From Coemansia sp. RSA 922 (Eukaryota; Kickxellomycota; Kickxellomycetes; Kickxellales; Kickxellaceae), in assembly GCA_027577415.1 (NCBI GenBank), contig JANBQS010000189.1, positions 1 to 27,805 on the forward strand: DNA of 27,805 nt, given 5' to 3'. A program made the position numbers and the translations under genes. The notes under the pieces are model-generated. The model did no database searches and was not told where the DNA came from. It saw nothing but the letters and a program-made list of their open reading frames with translations. The number at the start of each line of letters is the position of its first letter. Positions within the stretch are counted from its first letter, which is position 1. This document shows, piece by piece, positions 8,089-16,400 of the stretch.

Positions 8089-8259
8089 TTAGACGAACAG
8101 CTCGTTGAGAGCTTCTTTGCTAGCTTTCACGACCTCAAAATCTGGCATCCACTCAAAGAAGTGCGACCAATCAGCAGGGGTCACTTTTTTTTTTTTAATC
8201 AACCTTGAAGTCTCTTGTGCTGTCTGGAAATCCCCTTTTTTGAAGAGAGGACGAGGCTC
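8089..8259 (-). pseudogene. Orphan coding-like stretch: possible 3' terminal exon or gene remnant
   Basis: On the minus strand, 56 codons are open and end at a TAA (8091-8089). An in-frame TGA lies just upstream (8262-8260), and the frame has no start codon. The composition is protein-like: it begins EPRPLFKKGDF, contains VTPADWSHFFEWMPDFEVV, and ends ALNELFV. Aromatic and charged residues are well mixed, although the middle includes an A12 tract read as four lysines. On the minus strand the sequence GAG|AG|CCT at 8259-8254 offers two AG acceptors right where the frame opens, so it could be a last exon. I found no convincing upstream exon in the next few hundred bases. I do not recognise the family. 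It lies tail-to-tail with tafazzin, 35 bases away. It may be the relic of a gene, or the terminal exon of an undetected one. Confidence 0.45.
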
Positions 8260-8398
8260 TCAGCGCAACTTCTTCCCTTGGGTTGGGCATAAAAAAGCAA
8301 AGAATTCCCCAAGAAAAAATGGTGGGCAGCATATCACTTTTTTTTTATAATTATTTAGCTGCCGCTACCATCACTAAGCACGTACTCTATTTGTTACC

Positions 8399-8743
8399 AT
8401 GAACGAGAACCAGGCCGTTGTAGAAATACCCGAGAGCGAGTTAATGGACGACTCGGAGCAAACAACCGTCTTACCAGTCCTTGACATTTCCTACAAGAGA
8501 AACTATTTTCCTAACCATTCTCTTCGTACCATTATTTCAACTAATGTGAGTCCAATTACAATTGCAAACAGGATGGTTCGTAGAGCAGTTTACACTGCCA
8601 GTGGGTTCCAAGGGTTTAAAGACGACTTTGGGGTGCATAGCCAAACTGCTTATGCAGATACTTTTAAAGCTCAACTTGTAGTTAAAGTATCTAAAGACCA
8701 TAGAGGATATATTATTGTTGTTCATTTTTTCAAGCACAGTTGA
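8399..8743 (+). CDS. Hypothetical protein, 114 residues, unrecognised
   Basis: I do not recognise this ORF. It begins with an acidic segment (ESELMDDSE, about residues 12-20), then shows mixed sequence (YKRNYFPNHSLRTI, RRAVYTASGFQGF) and ends in a hydrophobic IIVVHFF stretch. It may be only the first part of a gene. A GTGAGT donor-like hexamer is at 8546, GTATCT is at 8687, and another frame downstream (8736-8807) is open, reading TVEVQISST and ending at a TAG; no combination of these sites joined in frame. A T-rich block precedes it (8335-8350). It could be a lineage-specific gene, a fragment, or a chance ORF. Confidence 0.35.
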   Translation: MNENQAVVEIPESELMDDSEQTTVLPVLDISYKRNYFPNHSLRTIISTNVSPITIANRMVRRAVYTASGFQGFKDDFGVHSQTAYADTFKAQLVVKVSKDHRGYIIVVHFFKHS

Positions 8744-8948
8744 GGTACAGATATCGTCAACACTAATATGCAACCGTGTTGTATATGCTACGGGCTGTGA
8801 AGACTAGGGGTAGATTTCCCGATTCACAATATTTCCATAGTTGGTTTACTTTTTTATGCTAAAGTTGTTCATTTTCTTACCCCGCGTGGGAATAAACCAG
8901 TACTATCATATTACACTTTAAATTTTCTTTTTCTTTTTGAAACTTGAC

Positions 8949-9709
8949 ATGGATGAACATATTCAGGCGGATGAGCTAAAATCGTGGGACAACGAGGCGC
9001 AGGCTCTTGACGACAACGTACGCCATCTAGTGGCTATTTCGGCAATGGCTTCTGCCAACCGCACCTCATCCATAGCCACTGTGGCTCAACGGCGCTTAGA
9101 CCAGCTCGATCAGACATCAGAAAAGGCGTTTTTCATCCAGCAGACTCGCGAGGCGATTCTCAAAATGTCATGCCTGATGGGCACGCCAAAGGTAAGCACC
9201 ACACAGGCCTCTGGCCACGCGACATACATTGCTCATATTTATCTTAAACCCTAATTTATTACCAGAATACGTGGCTGTAGAGTATCAATGCTCTGACGTC
9301 GCTAATGAGCCTAGTAGGACCCAACAGTGACCTGGCACAGGAGTTAGCCAATTTTCCTGCATTGCGCAGCCAGGCCAACTACAGCTATGACCAGATGCGT
9401 GCACGTGGACAGGACCTGTTTGATGGAATCTACGGCAGACACGCGGTGACGGTTGAGGGAAAGCTGCGCAGCTTGTACCCAGATCTCGCCGAGGTCGTCA
9501 TGGTTGACTGCTACGGCCGCCTGCTTGGCGAAACCCGCTATCTCGACGGTAGGGACACTGAGCTGTGTGCAATCGGCTCGCTAGTTCCACAGGATGTGCC
9601 TTCGCAGCTCAAGAGCCACTGCTTGGGTGCAGCGCGCATGGGAGCTACAGATGAGATGGTCCAAGCAGCGCTACGGCTTGCCAAGCTCATATGCACAAAG
9701 AGGCCATAG
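8949..9709 (+). CDS. Carboxymuconolactone decarboxylase-like (AhpD-like fold) protein, 2 exons
   Basis: Member of the CMD/AhpD-like family; the fungal members' reaction is not established. Model: join(8949..9191, 9281..9709), 223 residues. The intron runs GTAAGC to GTAG, and the join gives the family-like phrase REAILKMSCLMGTPKSINALTSL across the junction. The C-terminal half carries the CMD pattern: ELCAIGSLVPQD, LKSHCLGAARMGATDEMVQAAL. Only one Cys (SHC) is present where AhpD peroxidases have CxxC, so a disulphide reductase role is unlikely. The ATG at 8949 was taken as start; it follows a T-rich leader. An upstream AG at 9264-9265 would add 15 bases containing an in-frame TAG. The gene lies tail-to-tail with the R3H/G-patch gene, 67 bases apart. 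Confidence 0.8.
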
Positions 9710-9776
9710 ACCCAGATATAAAGTATTCAGAGAGTAGGAAGAATATATTGGTCCGACTTTTAGAATTGATCCAATT

Positions 9777-11246
9777 TTAGGCTCCCAGACCACGGCGCCC
9801 AGCACGAATCATAACGTCGACCGGAGTAGCCCTGCCCTCTTCCTTGACGCCGAGGCCCTGGCCTGGCTGCCAGCCCATTTGCTGCAGCATCTTGTGGCCA
9901 ATGTTGGAAGAGCCAACCTCGGGAGCATTTTCGGCGACCATTTTGCCGTCCAGATGTTGTTGCGGTTTAAAGTCGCCACCACGACCCTTGTTGCCCTGCT
10001 GCCTGCCCCTGTCCTTGCCCTTGCCATATCCATTTTTACCTTTTGAACCCTTGGGACCCTTGTCTCGGAACGCGCCTTGTGCGGCAGGGCCGCTCCATTG
10101 CTCGGGGATCAGACCGCCTTGGTCATGCAACATAAGAACCTTGTTAACTCGCCGAGAATTGGTAGGCTTGCACGAGTTGTGAGTCTGCGTGAGCACCAGT
10201 GTGCGCTTAGCGCTGTTGCCGTGGGACTTTGACTTGATGTGGTACTCACGGGCAAGAAGGTGGACGACCTGACGCTCGTACTTGTTCATCGGCTGCAGCC
10301 ATATACTTCCCATGTCGTCGGCCTGCGCCAGCATATCCAGGCGCTTGATAATAGTATGCGGGTTAAACCCAGGCGTTGGGGCTGTTTGGTTGTCGTTGGC
10401 GTTGTGCTTGGCCTTGTCATGGCCATGCTTGCTCTTCGCGCGATCCTTCCCCTTATATGAAGCAGCGTTTTGGCTTCGCTGCACGTGGGGTGGAGGCTGT
10501 CGACCCATCTGGCGGAGCTCTTCGTCAGGCCCAGGCAAAAGGTCCATATCGAGATCATCAGGGAATTCGTCGTCATCGTCAGAGCTCGCCACGCCACCTA
10601 ACAATAGATCGTGTATCTCATCCTCGTACTTGAACGGATCATCCACTTCAATGTCGTCGTCTTTGGACATACCCTCAGAGTTCTCAAGCCCATCGTCCAA
10701 AAGACCACAGCTGTAATCCACGCCGCCTCCAATGTTACGAGTCAGGAAGCCGTTGCGGTTGTCGGCATCCTTTAGCAGTTGCTTTAATTCGTCTTGGCCA
10801 ATATTAGATACAAAGTCGTCGAATATCTCGTCCATCTCTGCGTCAGACTCGATAATAGGCGGGCGCTGTTGACGCCGCGCCCTTGAAGGCGGCGGATCGA
10901 TAATGTTAATGCTGTCATTGTTGTTCTGCTTATTGCCCCTGCCACCTTTCCCTCTTCTAGCCCCCTTCTTCCGACCCTTCTGGCTCCTGCCCGAGTTGCC
11001 AACGTCCAAGTCCACGAATTTGGCATTGAGGTTATTCATGGGATTTTGCGGAACAACTCTGTCATCAGGGCCACTGCCAATGTTGTCCTCGATAACTTGA
11101 ATTCCCAGCGACTTTATCCGGTTGGAATTTGCTGTGCGACTTGCTGTTGTGGCCGAGTTCACAACCCTGCACTCGTAGCTCTGGGTCGCCGAGGAGACGG
11201 GAACGCTGGTCATACCCTGTGTGTCTATAACGAATAGGTCGTCCAT
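9777..11246 (-). CDS. sqs1: R3H and G-patch domain protein, Sqs1-like Prp43 helicase activator
   Basis: Likely cofactor of the DEAH helicase Prp43 in ribosome biogenesis and spliceosome turnover, as known for yeast Sqs1/Pfa1. 489 residues from the ATG at 11246 (MDDLFVIDTQG); an ATG 20 codons earlier would only add a hydrophobic leader-like stretch. Order of parts: a Lys/Arg/Gly-rich nucleic-acid-binding segment (about 95-125), long acidic regions (about 135-250), an R3H domain (about 310-370, with PMNKYERQVVHLLAREY and SKSHGNSAKRTLVL), a basic Gly/Lys-rich linker, and a C-terminal G-patch (about 440-489, IGHKMLQQMGWQPGQGLG). R3H next to a terminal G-patch is the Sqs1 arrangement. Single exon. 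It is divergent from med27. Confidence 0.88.
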   Translation of the reverse strand: MDDLFVIDTQGMTSVPVSSATQSYECRVVNSATTASRTANSNRIKSLGIQVIEDNIGSGPDDRVVPQNPMNNLNAKFVDLDVGNSGRSQKGRKKGARRGKGGRGNKQNNNDSINIIDPPPSRARRQQRPPIIESDAEMDEIFDDFVSNIGQDELKQLLKDADNRNGFLTRNIGGGVDYSCGLLDDGLENSEGMSKDDDIEVDDPFKYEDEIHDLLLGGVASSDDDDEFPDDLDMDLLPGPDEELRQMGRQPPPHVQRSQNAASYKGKDRAKSKHGHDKAKHNANDNQTAPTPGFNPHTIIKRLDMLAQADDMGSIWLQPMNKYERQVVHLLAREYHIKSKSHGNSAKRTLVLTQTHNSCKPTNSRRVNKVLMLHDQGGLIPEQWSGPAAQGAFRDKGPKGSKGKNGYGKGKDRGRQQGNKGRGGDFKPQQHLDGKMVAENAPEVGSSNIGHKMLQQMGWQPGQGLGVKEEGRATPVDVMIRAGRRGLGA

Positions 11247-11522
11247 TTGGCGATGATATACAAAAACAAATAATTGAAGAAATAAAAGTATTGACTGAAA
11301 ATTCACTAGAGAGAAAAATGGAGGGGGACTGCTGAATTTGCATCAAAAGTATTGGTGCAGTCAGCTGCGGCCGAGATCAATGAGATCAACGATCACGTGT
11401 GCCCATACAAGACTCCAATACGACGACTTTATCATCATGAGCTGTGTCGATTAGGCTGTATTTTGTTTGACATATTAATACTGTCACTCTCATTTGTTAT
11501 CTATCGCATATATATACTCATT
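11247..11522. promoter_or_regulatory. Shared head-to-head promoter of the Sqs1-like gene and med27, with CACGTG E-box
   Basis: These 276 bases lie between two divergent start codons. A CACGTG palindrome is at 11394-11399, near the middle, the same hexamer as in the other divergent promoter of this window (6120-6125). The open frame running from 11352 into med27 looks untranslated: it is hydrophobic and unlike the family. A TATATATA-like stretch lies at 11507-11516, close to the med27 start. Confidence 0.45.
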
Positions 11523-12470
11523 ATGGCTACCAGGTCTGTTAAAGACTGTGACCAGGTGCTTGTCGAGGCGTACGAGGCCGTTGCACACTTGGATAAGCTA
11601 GTGGAAAAGGCATACGACGCGCACTCATCGATATACAAGACATTTGGTGACTTGGCCGGCGTGAGCACTATACGAAAGGACAAATCTGTGACGGAAGCAG
11701 CACACACTGACATTTCAAACACACTGGAGGCGATGCGCAGCATGATTGGCTCTATTGGGCATTTACAAGGCGTAGTTGGACGACTGGAGAAGAAGCCTCG
11801 CGAAAAACTAATATCCGACAAGGTTCAAGAGTTGCTTACAGAATATTCGCCGTACGTGAGGCTGATGACGGAGCAAGGGAAAGTAAAGGAGACTAGCGAG
11901 CTCATAAGTAACTCGGTCAGGGAGCTGGACATGTCGGCAATGCGGCTACAAATTGGCGATTTTGGCGAGGGGCTGTCCGAGGCAGCACTTGACCAACATA
12001 TCCAAGTGTTGGTGGAAAAGTACCCAAGACTGCAGCTCAAAAAGCATGTCATATCCAAGCGCGCCTGTATGCTGGTCGTGCGTATCCCGACGATTGTGCA
12101 AATGTCGATCAGCATAAAACTTGTGGACAGTGGTGTGACGGAGCTTTACGAGGTAAACTCTTTGTACGTATTTTCTGACGAAGAGCGCGGTCCACACTCC
12201 AAGCACCAAGTATTCAACCGTATAACGTACGACGCTAACATTCTCTGGTTCTCATTTACCGGATTTTCGGTCGAGCATCGCCTGGCGAAGGTAACACAGT
12301 GGTTCAGTCTGTTTGAGAACTTGTTCTCAGCTACTTGCAGCGTCTGCGGCAAGCATCTGCAGATTGATCCGCGGACCTCTCAGTACCTGCCGCCACTGTG
12401 GCGCGACATTGACGCAAAGCTGAGTGGACCCAGCAAGGCCTTTCACTACGGGTGCATGGAGTCGACCTAG
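11523..12470 (+). CDS. med27: Mediator complex subunit 27
   Basis: Subunit of the Mediator tail/upper region, linking activators to RNA polymerase II. 315 residues from the ATG at 11523, close to the family's ~300. The N-terminal half is helical and charged (about residues 1-150), consistent with the coiled-coil part. The diagnostic C-terminus is present: a WFSLFENLFSATCSVCGKHL segment with CxxC, then LPPLWRDID and FHYGCMEST; these Cys and His residues form the zinc-like knuckle of Med27. An upstream in-frame ATG at 11352 would add 57 residues unlike the family, so it was rejected. Single exon. Confidence 0.9.
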   Translation: MATRSVKDCDQVLVEAYEAVAHLDKLVEKAYDAHSSIYKTFGDLAGVSTIRKDKSVTEAAHTDISNTLEAMRSMIGSIGHLQGVVGRLEKKPREKLISDKVQELLTEYSPYVRLMTEQGKVKETSELISNSVRELDMSAMRLQIGDFGEGLSEAALDQHIQVLVEKYPRLQLKKHVISKRACMLVVRIPTIVQMSISIKLVDSGVTELYEVNSLYVFSDEERGPHSKHQVFNRITYDANILWFSFTGFSVEHRLAKVTQWFSLFENLFSATCSVCGKHLQIDPRTSQYLPPLWRDIDAKLSGPSKAFHYGCMEST

Positions 12471-13478
12471 TATTACTAACACGGCCTTTACCAAAGAAAA
12501 ACTTTAAAGCCACCTATACATTGGCGTGATGTAGCGACCACAATTAAAGTCTTAAAGTGGCAAAGATGATGGGATTACGCCTTAAACAGTGGAACAGCGA
12601 TCAGGTGCATTTGATCGCGGCTGCTCCCAGGGCGAAAACTTTTTGCTAGCCATTGTACGCTGGTGCAGTGTAGTGCACAAGGTTGCATCCACTGGTTGTT
12701 GGTGTAGATTTTTCGGTGTGGCTTGCGATGGGAGAGGGCTGCACACCTACGTACTATACTCGCTGCTTAATCTCGCCAGCCCCAAACGCTTGTATTTTGA
12801 GCTCAATGTGCCTGGTACTGCTTGTATTCAAAGCTTTAGTGTACAGTGTGGTGCACTATCAAGTGTCCTTAGTTAGTCGACCGACCAGAATAAAGTCGTA
12901 ATCGTTCCGTAATGTATGTGCCACGCCTTGCATTTAGAAACATCTGACCTGAGATTCGCGGCATTTCCAGCGTGTGAACAGCGTTGGACTTGCTCTTTTG
13001 TTTTAGATCCGCAGTTACCTAGAATTCGTTAACTTTTTTTTCTTGAAGAGCCACGCGATGCTCTCTTGTAGACAGTTGCGATTATTCGAATAAATTGGCC
13101 GCCACAGTCCATATGCAAGACGCTATACTTATTCGAGGGAATATTTCAAGGGATATATTTTGTTCACACACTGCGAAAATGCGCTAGTCTGCTGTGACCT
13201 GGGTCACCCAAGTCGAATATGCGTGGCTTCCAAAGTGGCACAACATTGTCCATGCTTTCCAATTTTCTCACATGTCTACCATTTTGCAAACTTCCGCCTG
13301 TCCGATAAATGCATATTAGGTGTCCGATCTTTACAATAGTTAAGCCTGACTTTAACAAAAGGAGAGCACGATCCGGGCAAGACGAAAAAAATGATATATC
13401 TGTTTTAGCACATCACAACATCCCCCTAGTATAAGGTGCTTTACTTTTTCTTGCAAACAACTTTACCCCTAGTTCATA
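12471..13478. other. Gene-free spacer of about 1 kb upstream of the fatty acid synthase
   Basis: No recognisable gene, tRNA or other RNA is seen. Open frames at 12589-12876 and 12683-12901 (plus) and 13164-13358 (minus) have no family motifs. A related pair of short sequences, GTGCAGTGTAGTGCAC near 12664 and GTACAGTGTGGTGCAC near 12840, looks like a diverged repeat. The 3' part must contain the fatty acid synthase promoter. At more than twice the length of most gaps here, the spacer may hold distal regulatory sites or decayed sequence. Confidence 0.5.
13423..13473 (+). promoter_or_regulatory. Proximal promoter of the fatty acid synthase with repeated CCCCTAGT
   Basis: The octamer CCCCTAGT occurs at 13423-13430 and again at 13466-13473, the second copy six bases before the start codon. 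Each contains CCCCT, the core of the fungal stress response element bound by Msn2-type zinc fingers. Whether these function so close to the start is unknown. Confidence 0.3.
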
Positions 13479-16400
13479 ATGACTGCCTTTCAGCAAGTTC
13501 GGCTTGACCACAGATTAGTGGTCTACTCCTTTGCTGTGGCTGCCACTCTCGCACCTACTGTTCAAGAACTTGTTTACTCATTTTCTATCGATTCAGTCGA
13601 GCCTCTTAGTGACATTGAGCTACATGCCACCTTTATCCAGCACTGTGTCGACTTTGGCAGCTTGGAAGTCGCACGTGCTGTCTTTGGCGCCTTCTGTCAG
13701 GCCTTCGATACCACTACTAGCGACATTCACGTCATTGTCCAAGAGAGCGGCCTGGATGAGGCTGCTGCCCGACGTGTTCTCAAGGGCTACTTTTCTGCGT
13801 GGTCGATCGGCAACAATGGCTCGTCGTTATCTCTTCTGCCGACTGCGTCAACTCCAGCGTTATTTGCCACTGAATCGGCTGGACTAATGGCCATATTTGG
13901 CGGCCAGCGCGGCACAGGCACCTATTTGGATGAGGCCGAGTGGCTGCTCGATGTCTACCGCCCGCTATTGATCGACTTTGTGACTCGCATGTCGGCGTTT
14001 CTACATCGCGAGTCGCAAGATAAGCGTGTCAGCTTCGTCTACCCTCAGGGTCTCGACGTGCTCAATTGGCTGACCACGACTACTGCAATGCCCGACAAGC
14101 AGTATTTGCTGTCTATCCCCGTCTGCCAGCCGCTTGTTGCGCTCATACAGCTGATGCACGTCATGGTTTTGTACAAGACCCTCGGGGTCTCTCCTGGTGA
14201 TTTGGTTAAGCGCTTCAAAGGTATGTTACTCTCGACATGCACAATTGCTGAACTGACTTCCCAAGCGAATTTGCCAACGACTAAACACAACATTTATTAT
14301 ATTTGTAGTCGCTGTTGGCCACAGCCAGGGCATCGGTATTGCTACTGCCTTTTCTACTCTAACCGATGAGCAGTCGTTCTTTGATGTCGGCGAGAGGATC
14401 CTTGGTATCCATTTGCTGGCGGGTGCATTTCCGCAACTGCAGTACCCCTGCCACCGAGTGCTGAGTGAGCCCTATTCCTGCATAGAGTCTCGTCCGATGG
14501 TATCAGTCCAGGGCATTTCCAAGGCAGTGCTGGAGGAGCTTATTACCAAGTTCAATAGCCGCCAGTCGTCTCCCGCTGAGCACGCGTTCTTAGCCGTGGC
14601 CAATACGGTGGACCAGTTTATCGTAGCAAGCGAGATCTCGTCCGCGGCAAAGTTTGTCGAATTCTTGCGCAGCGAATCGGCGGATCAAGACAAGGACCAG
14701 TCGCGTATTCTCTTCCCCTTGCGCAAACCGGTGATCGTTGCTCAGTATACAACTATTACAGCGCCATACCATTGCCCACTGCTCGAGTCGGCAGCCGAGG
14801 CTGCGTACGTCGTGGCCGTAGAGAAGGAGTGGGTTCTTCACTCGGAGGATATGCAGATTGCAGTCCGTGCTAGCGACGATGGTCACGACATCCGTACTGA
14901 AGTTGATCTGACTCGATACTTGTTTAGTGGTATATGTGTGCTGCCTGTCGACTGGCTGCAAACTACTCGATATCCTGGCATTTCGCACATTGTTGACTTT
15001 GGGCCGGGCGGCCTCAGCGGGTTTGGTCTTATAGCTTACAAGAACATCGAGGGCATGGGCATCCCTGTTCTCTGCGCTGGCGCATTGGTCTCTCGCAGCT
15101 CCAAGCCGTACCTGGGCTCCAAGGCCGATTTGTACAAAGCGGATCTAGCTAGCGTCATGACTGTCCCCAACTGGTTGACCGAGTTTGGGCCCAAGCTAGT
15201 CCGTACCGCCCATGACGACCAGCTCCACATTGACACATCAATGTCTCGAGTGTTGGGAGCACCGACAGTCATGGTTGCTGGTATGACTCCAACCACAGTC
15301 AACGAAAACTTTGTTGCTGCTATCAACAACGCTGGCTACCATGCGGAACTGGCTGGTGGTGGCATACATACTGAGAGCGACATGGAGTGCAAAATGGACA
15401 ACCTCGTAAAGTTGGCCAAGCCCGGACAGGGTATCACGCTAAACTGCATCTACATTGACCAGCGCCTATGGAGTTCCCAGTTTCCTGCCTTGTTGCGTAT
15501 GCGCGCTAAGGGTGTACCTATTGCTGGTCTGTGCATTGGCGGCGGTGTCCCATCTCTTGACAGCGCAAAGTCTATCATCGATTCTTTGCGCTCTGCTGGC
15601 ATCCGCCATGTGGTGTTCAAGCCCAGTACTGCCGATGCCATCCGGCACGTCGTCAACATTGCCAGGGCACACGCCGACTTTCCCGTTGTGCTGCAGTGGA
15701 CGGGCGGTAGAGCTGGCGGCCACCACTCGTTTGAGGATTTTCACCGGCCGATTCTCGAGACCTATGCCGCCATTCGCACTTGCCGCAACGTCGTATTGAT
15801 TGCTGGGTCTGGATTTGGCGATGCAGAGGGCTCATTACCTTACCTTACTGGTGACTGGAGCGTTGCATTTGGGCGTGCTCCAATGCCGTTCGACGGTATT
15901 TTGCTTGCATCGCGAGTGATGGTCGCCAAGGAGGCCGGTACGTCGCTGGCGGCAAAGGAGTTGATTGTCGCTACTCCTGGTCTGAGCGACGTCGAGTGGC
16001 ACAAGACTTATGACGGTCCCAGCGGTGGTATTATGACAATTACCAGCGAGTATGGCGAGCTCAACCACGTCCTTGCCACGAGAGCAATATTGTTAATCAA
16101 TGAGCTGAGAGACAGTATACTCTGTCAACCTCGTGAGAAACACGCTGCGCTGTTGTTGGCTCGCAAGGACGAGATCATTGCTCGTCTCAACAGCGACTAT
16201 TTTAGGCCGTGGTTTGGTTGCAAGACTGACGGCCGTGTGGTGGATCTGGAGGAGATGACCTATGCCGAGGTTATTAACCGCCTGGTCGAGCTTATGTACG
16301 TCAAGCACCAACAGCGCTGGATCCACGAATCATACCGCCAAGCTGTGCTTGACTTTGTTGCCCGCGCCGAGCGTCGTCTCGCTATGTATATGCCTGGGAT

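Noticed and set aside
11352..11522. N-terminal extension of med27 from an upstream in-frame ATG
   Set aside because: The 57 extra residues are Leu/Ile-rich and unlike Med27, and they overlap the divergent promoter; the ATG at 11523 starts the family-like sequence.
12683..12901. Hydrophobic open frame in the spacer upstream of FAS, with a short ATG-led frame before it at 12566
   Set aside because: The two are broken by in-frame stops, no family motif is seen, and no splice sites join them convincingly.
13164..13358. 64-codon minus-strand open frame upstream of FAS, considered as a transposon remnant
   Set aside because: It begins with a non-ATG codon and shows no motif I can name.
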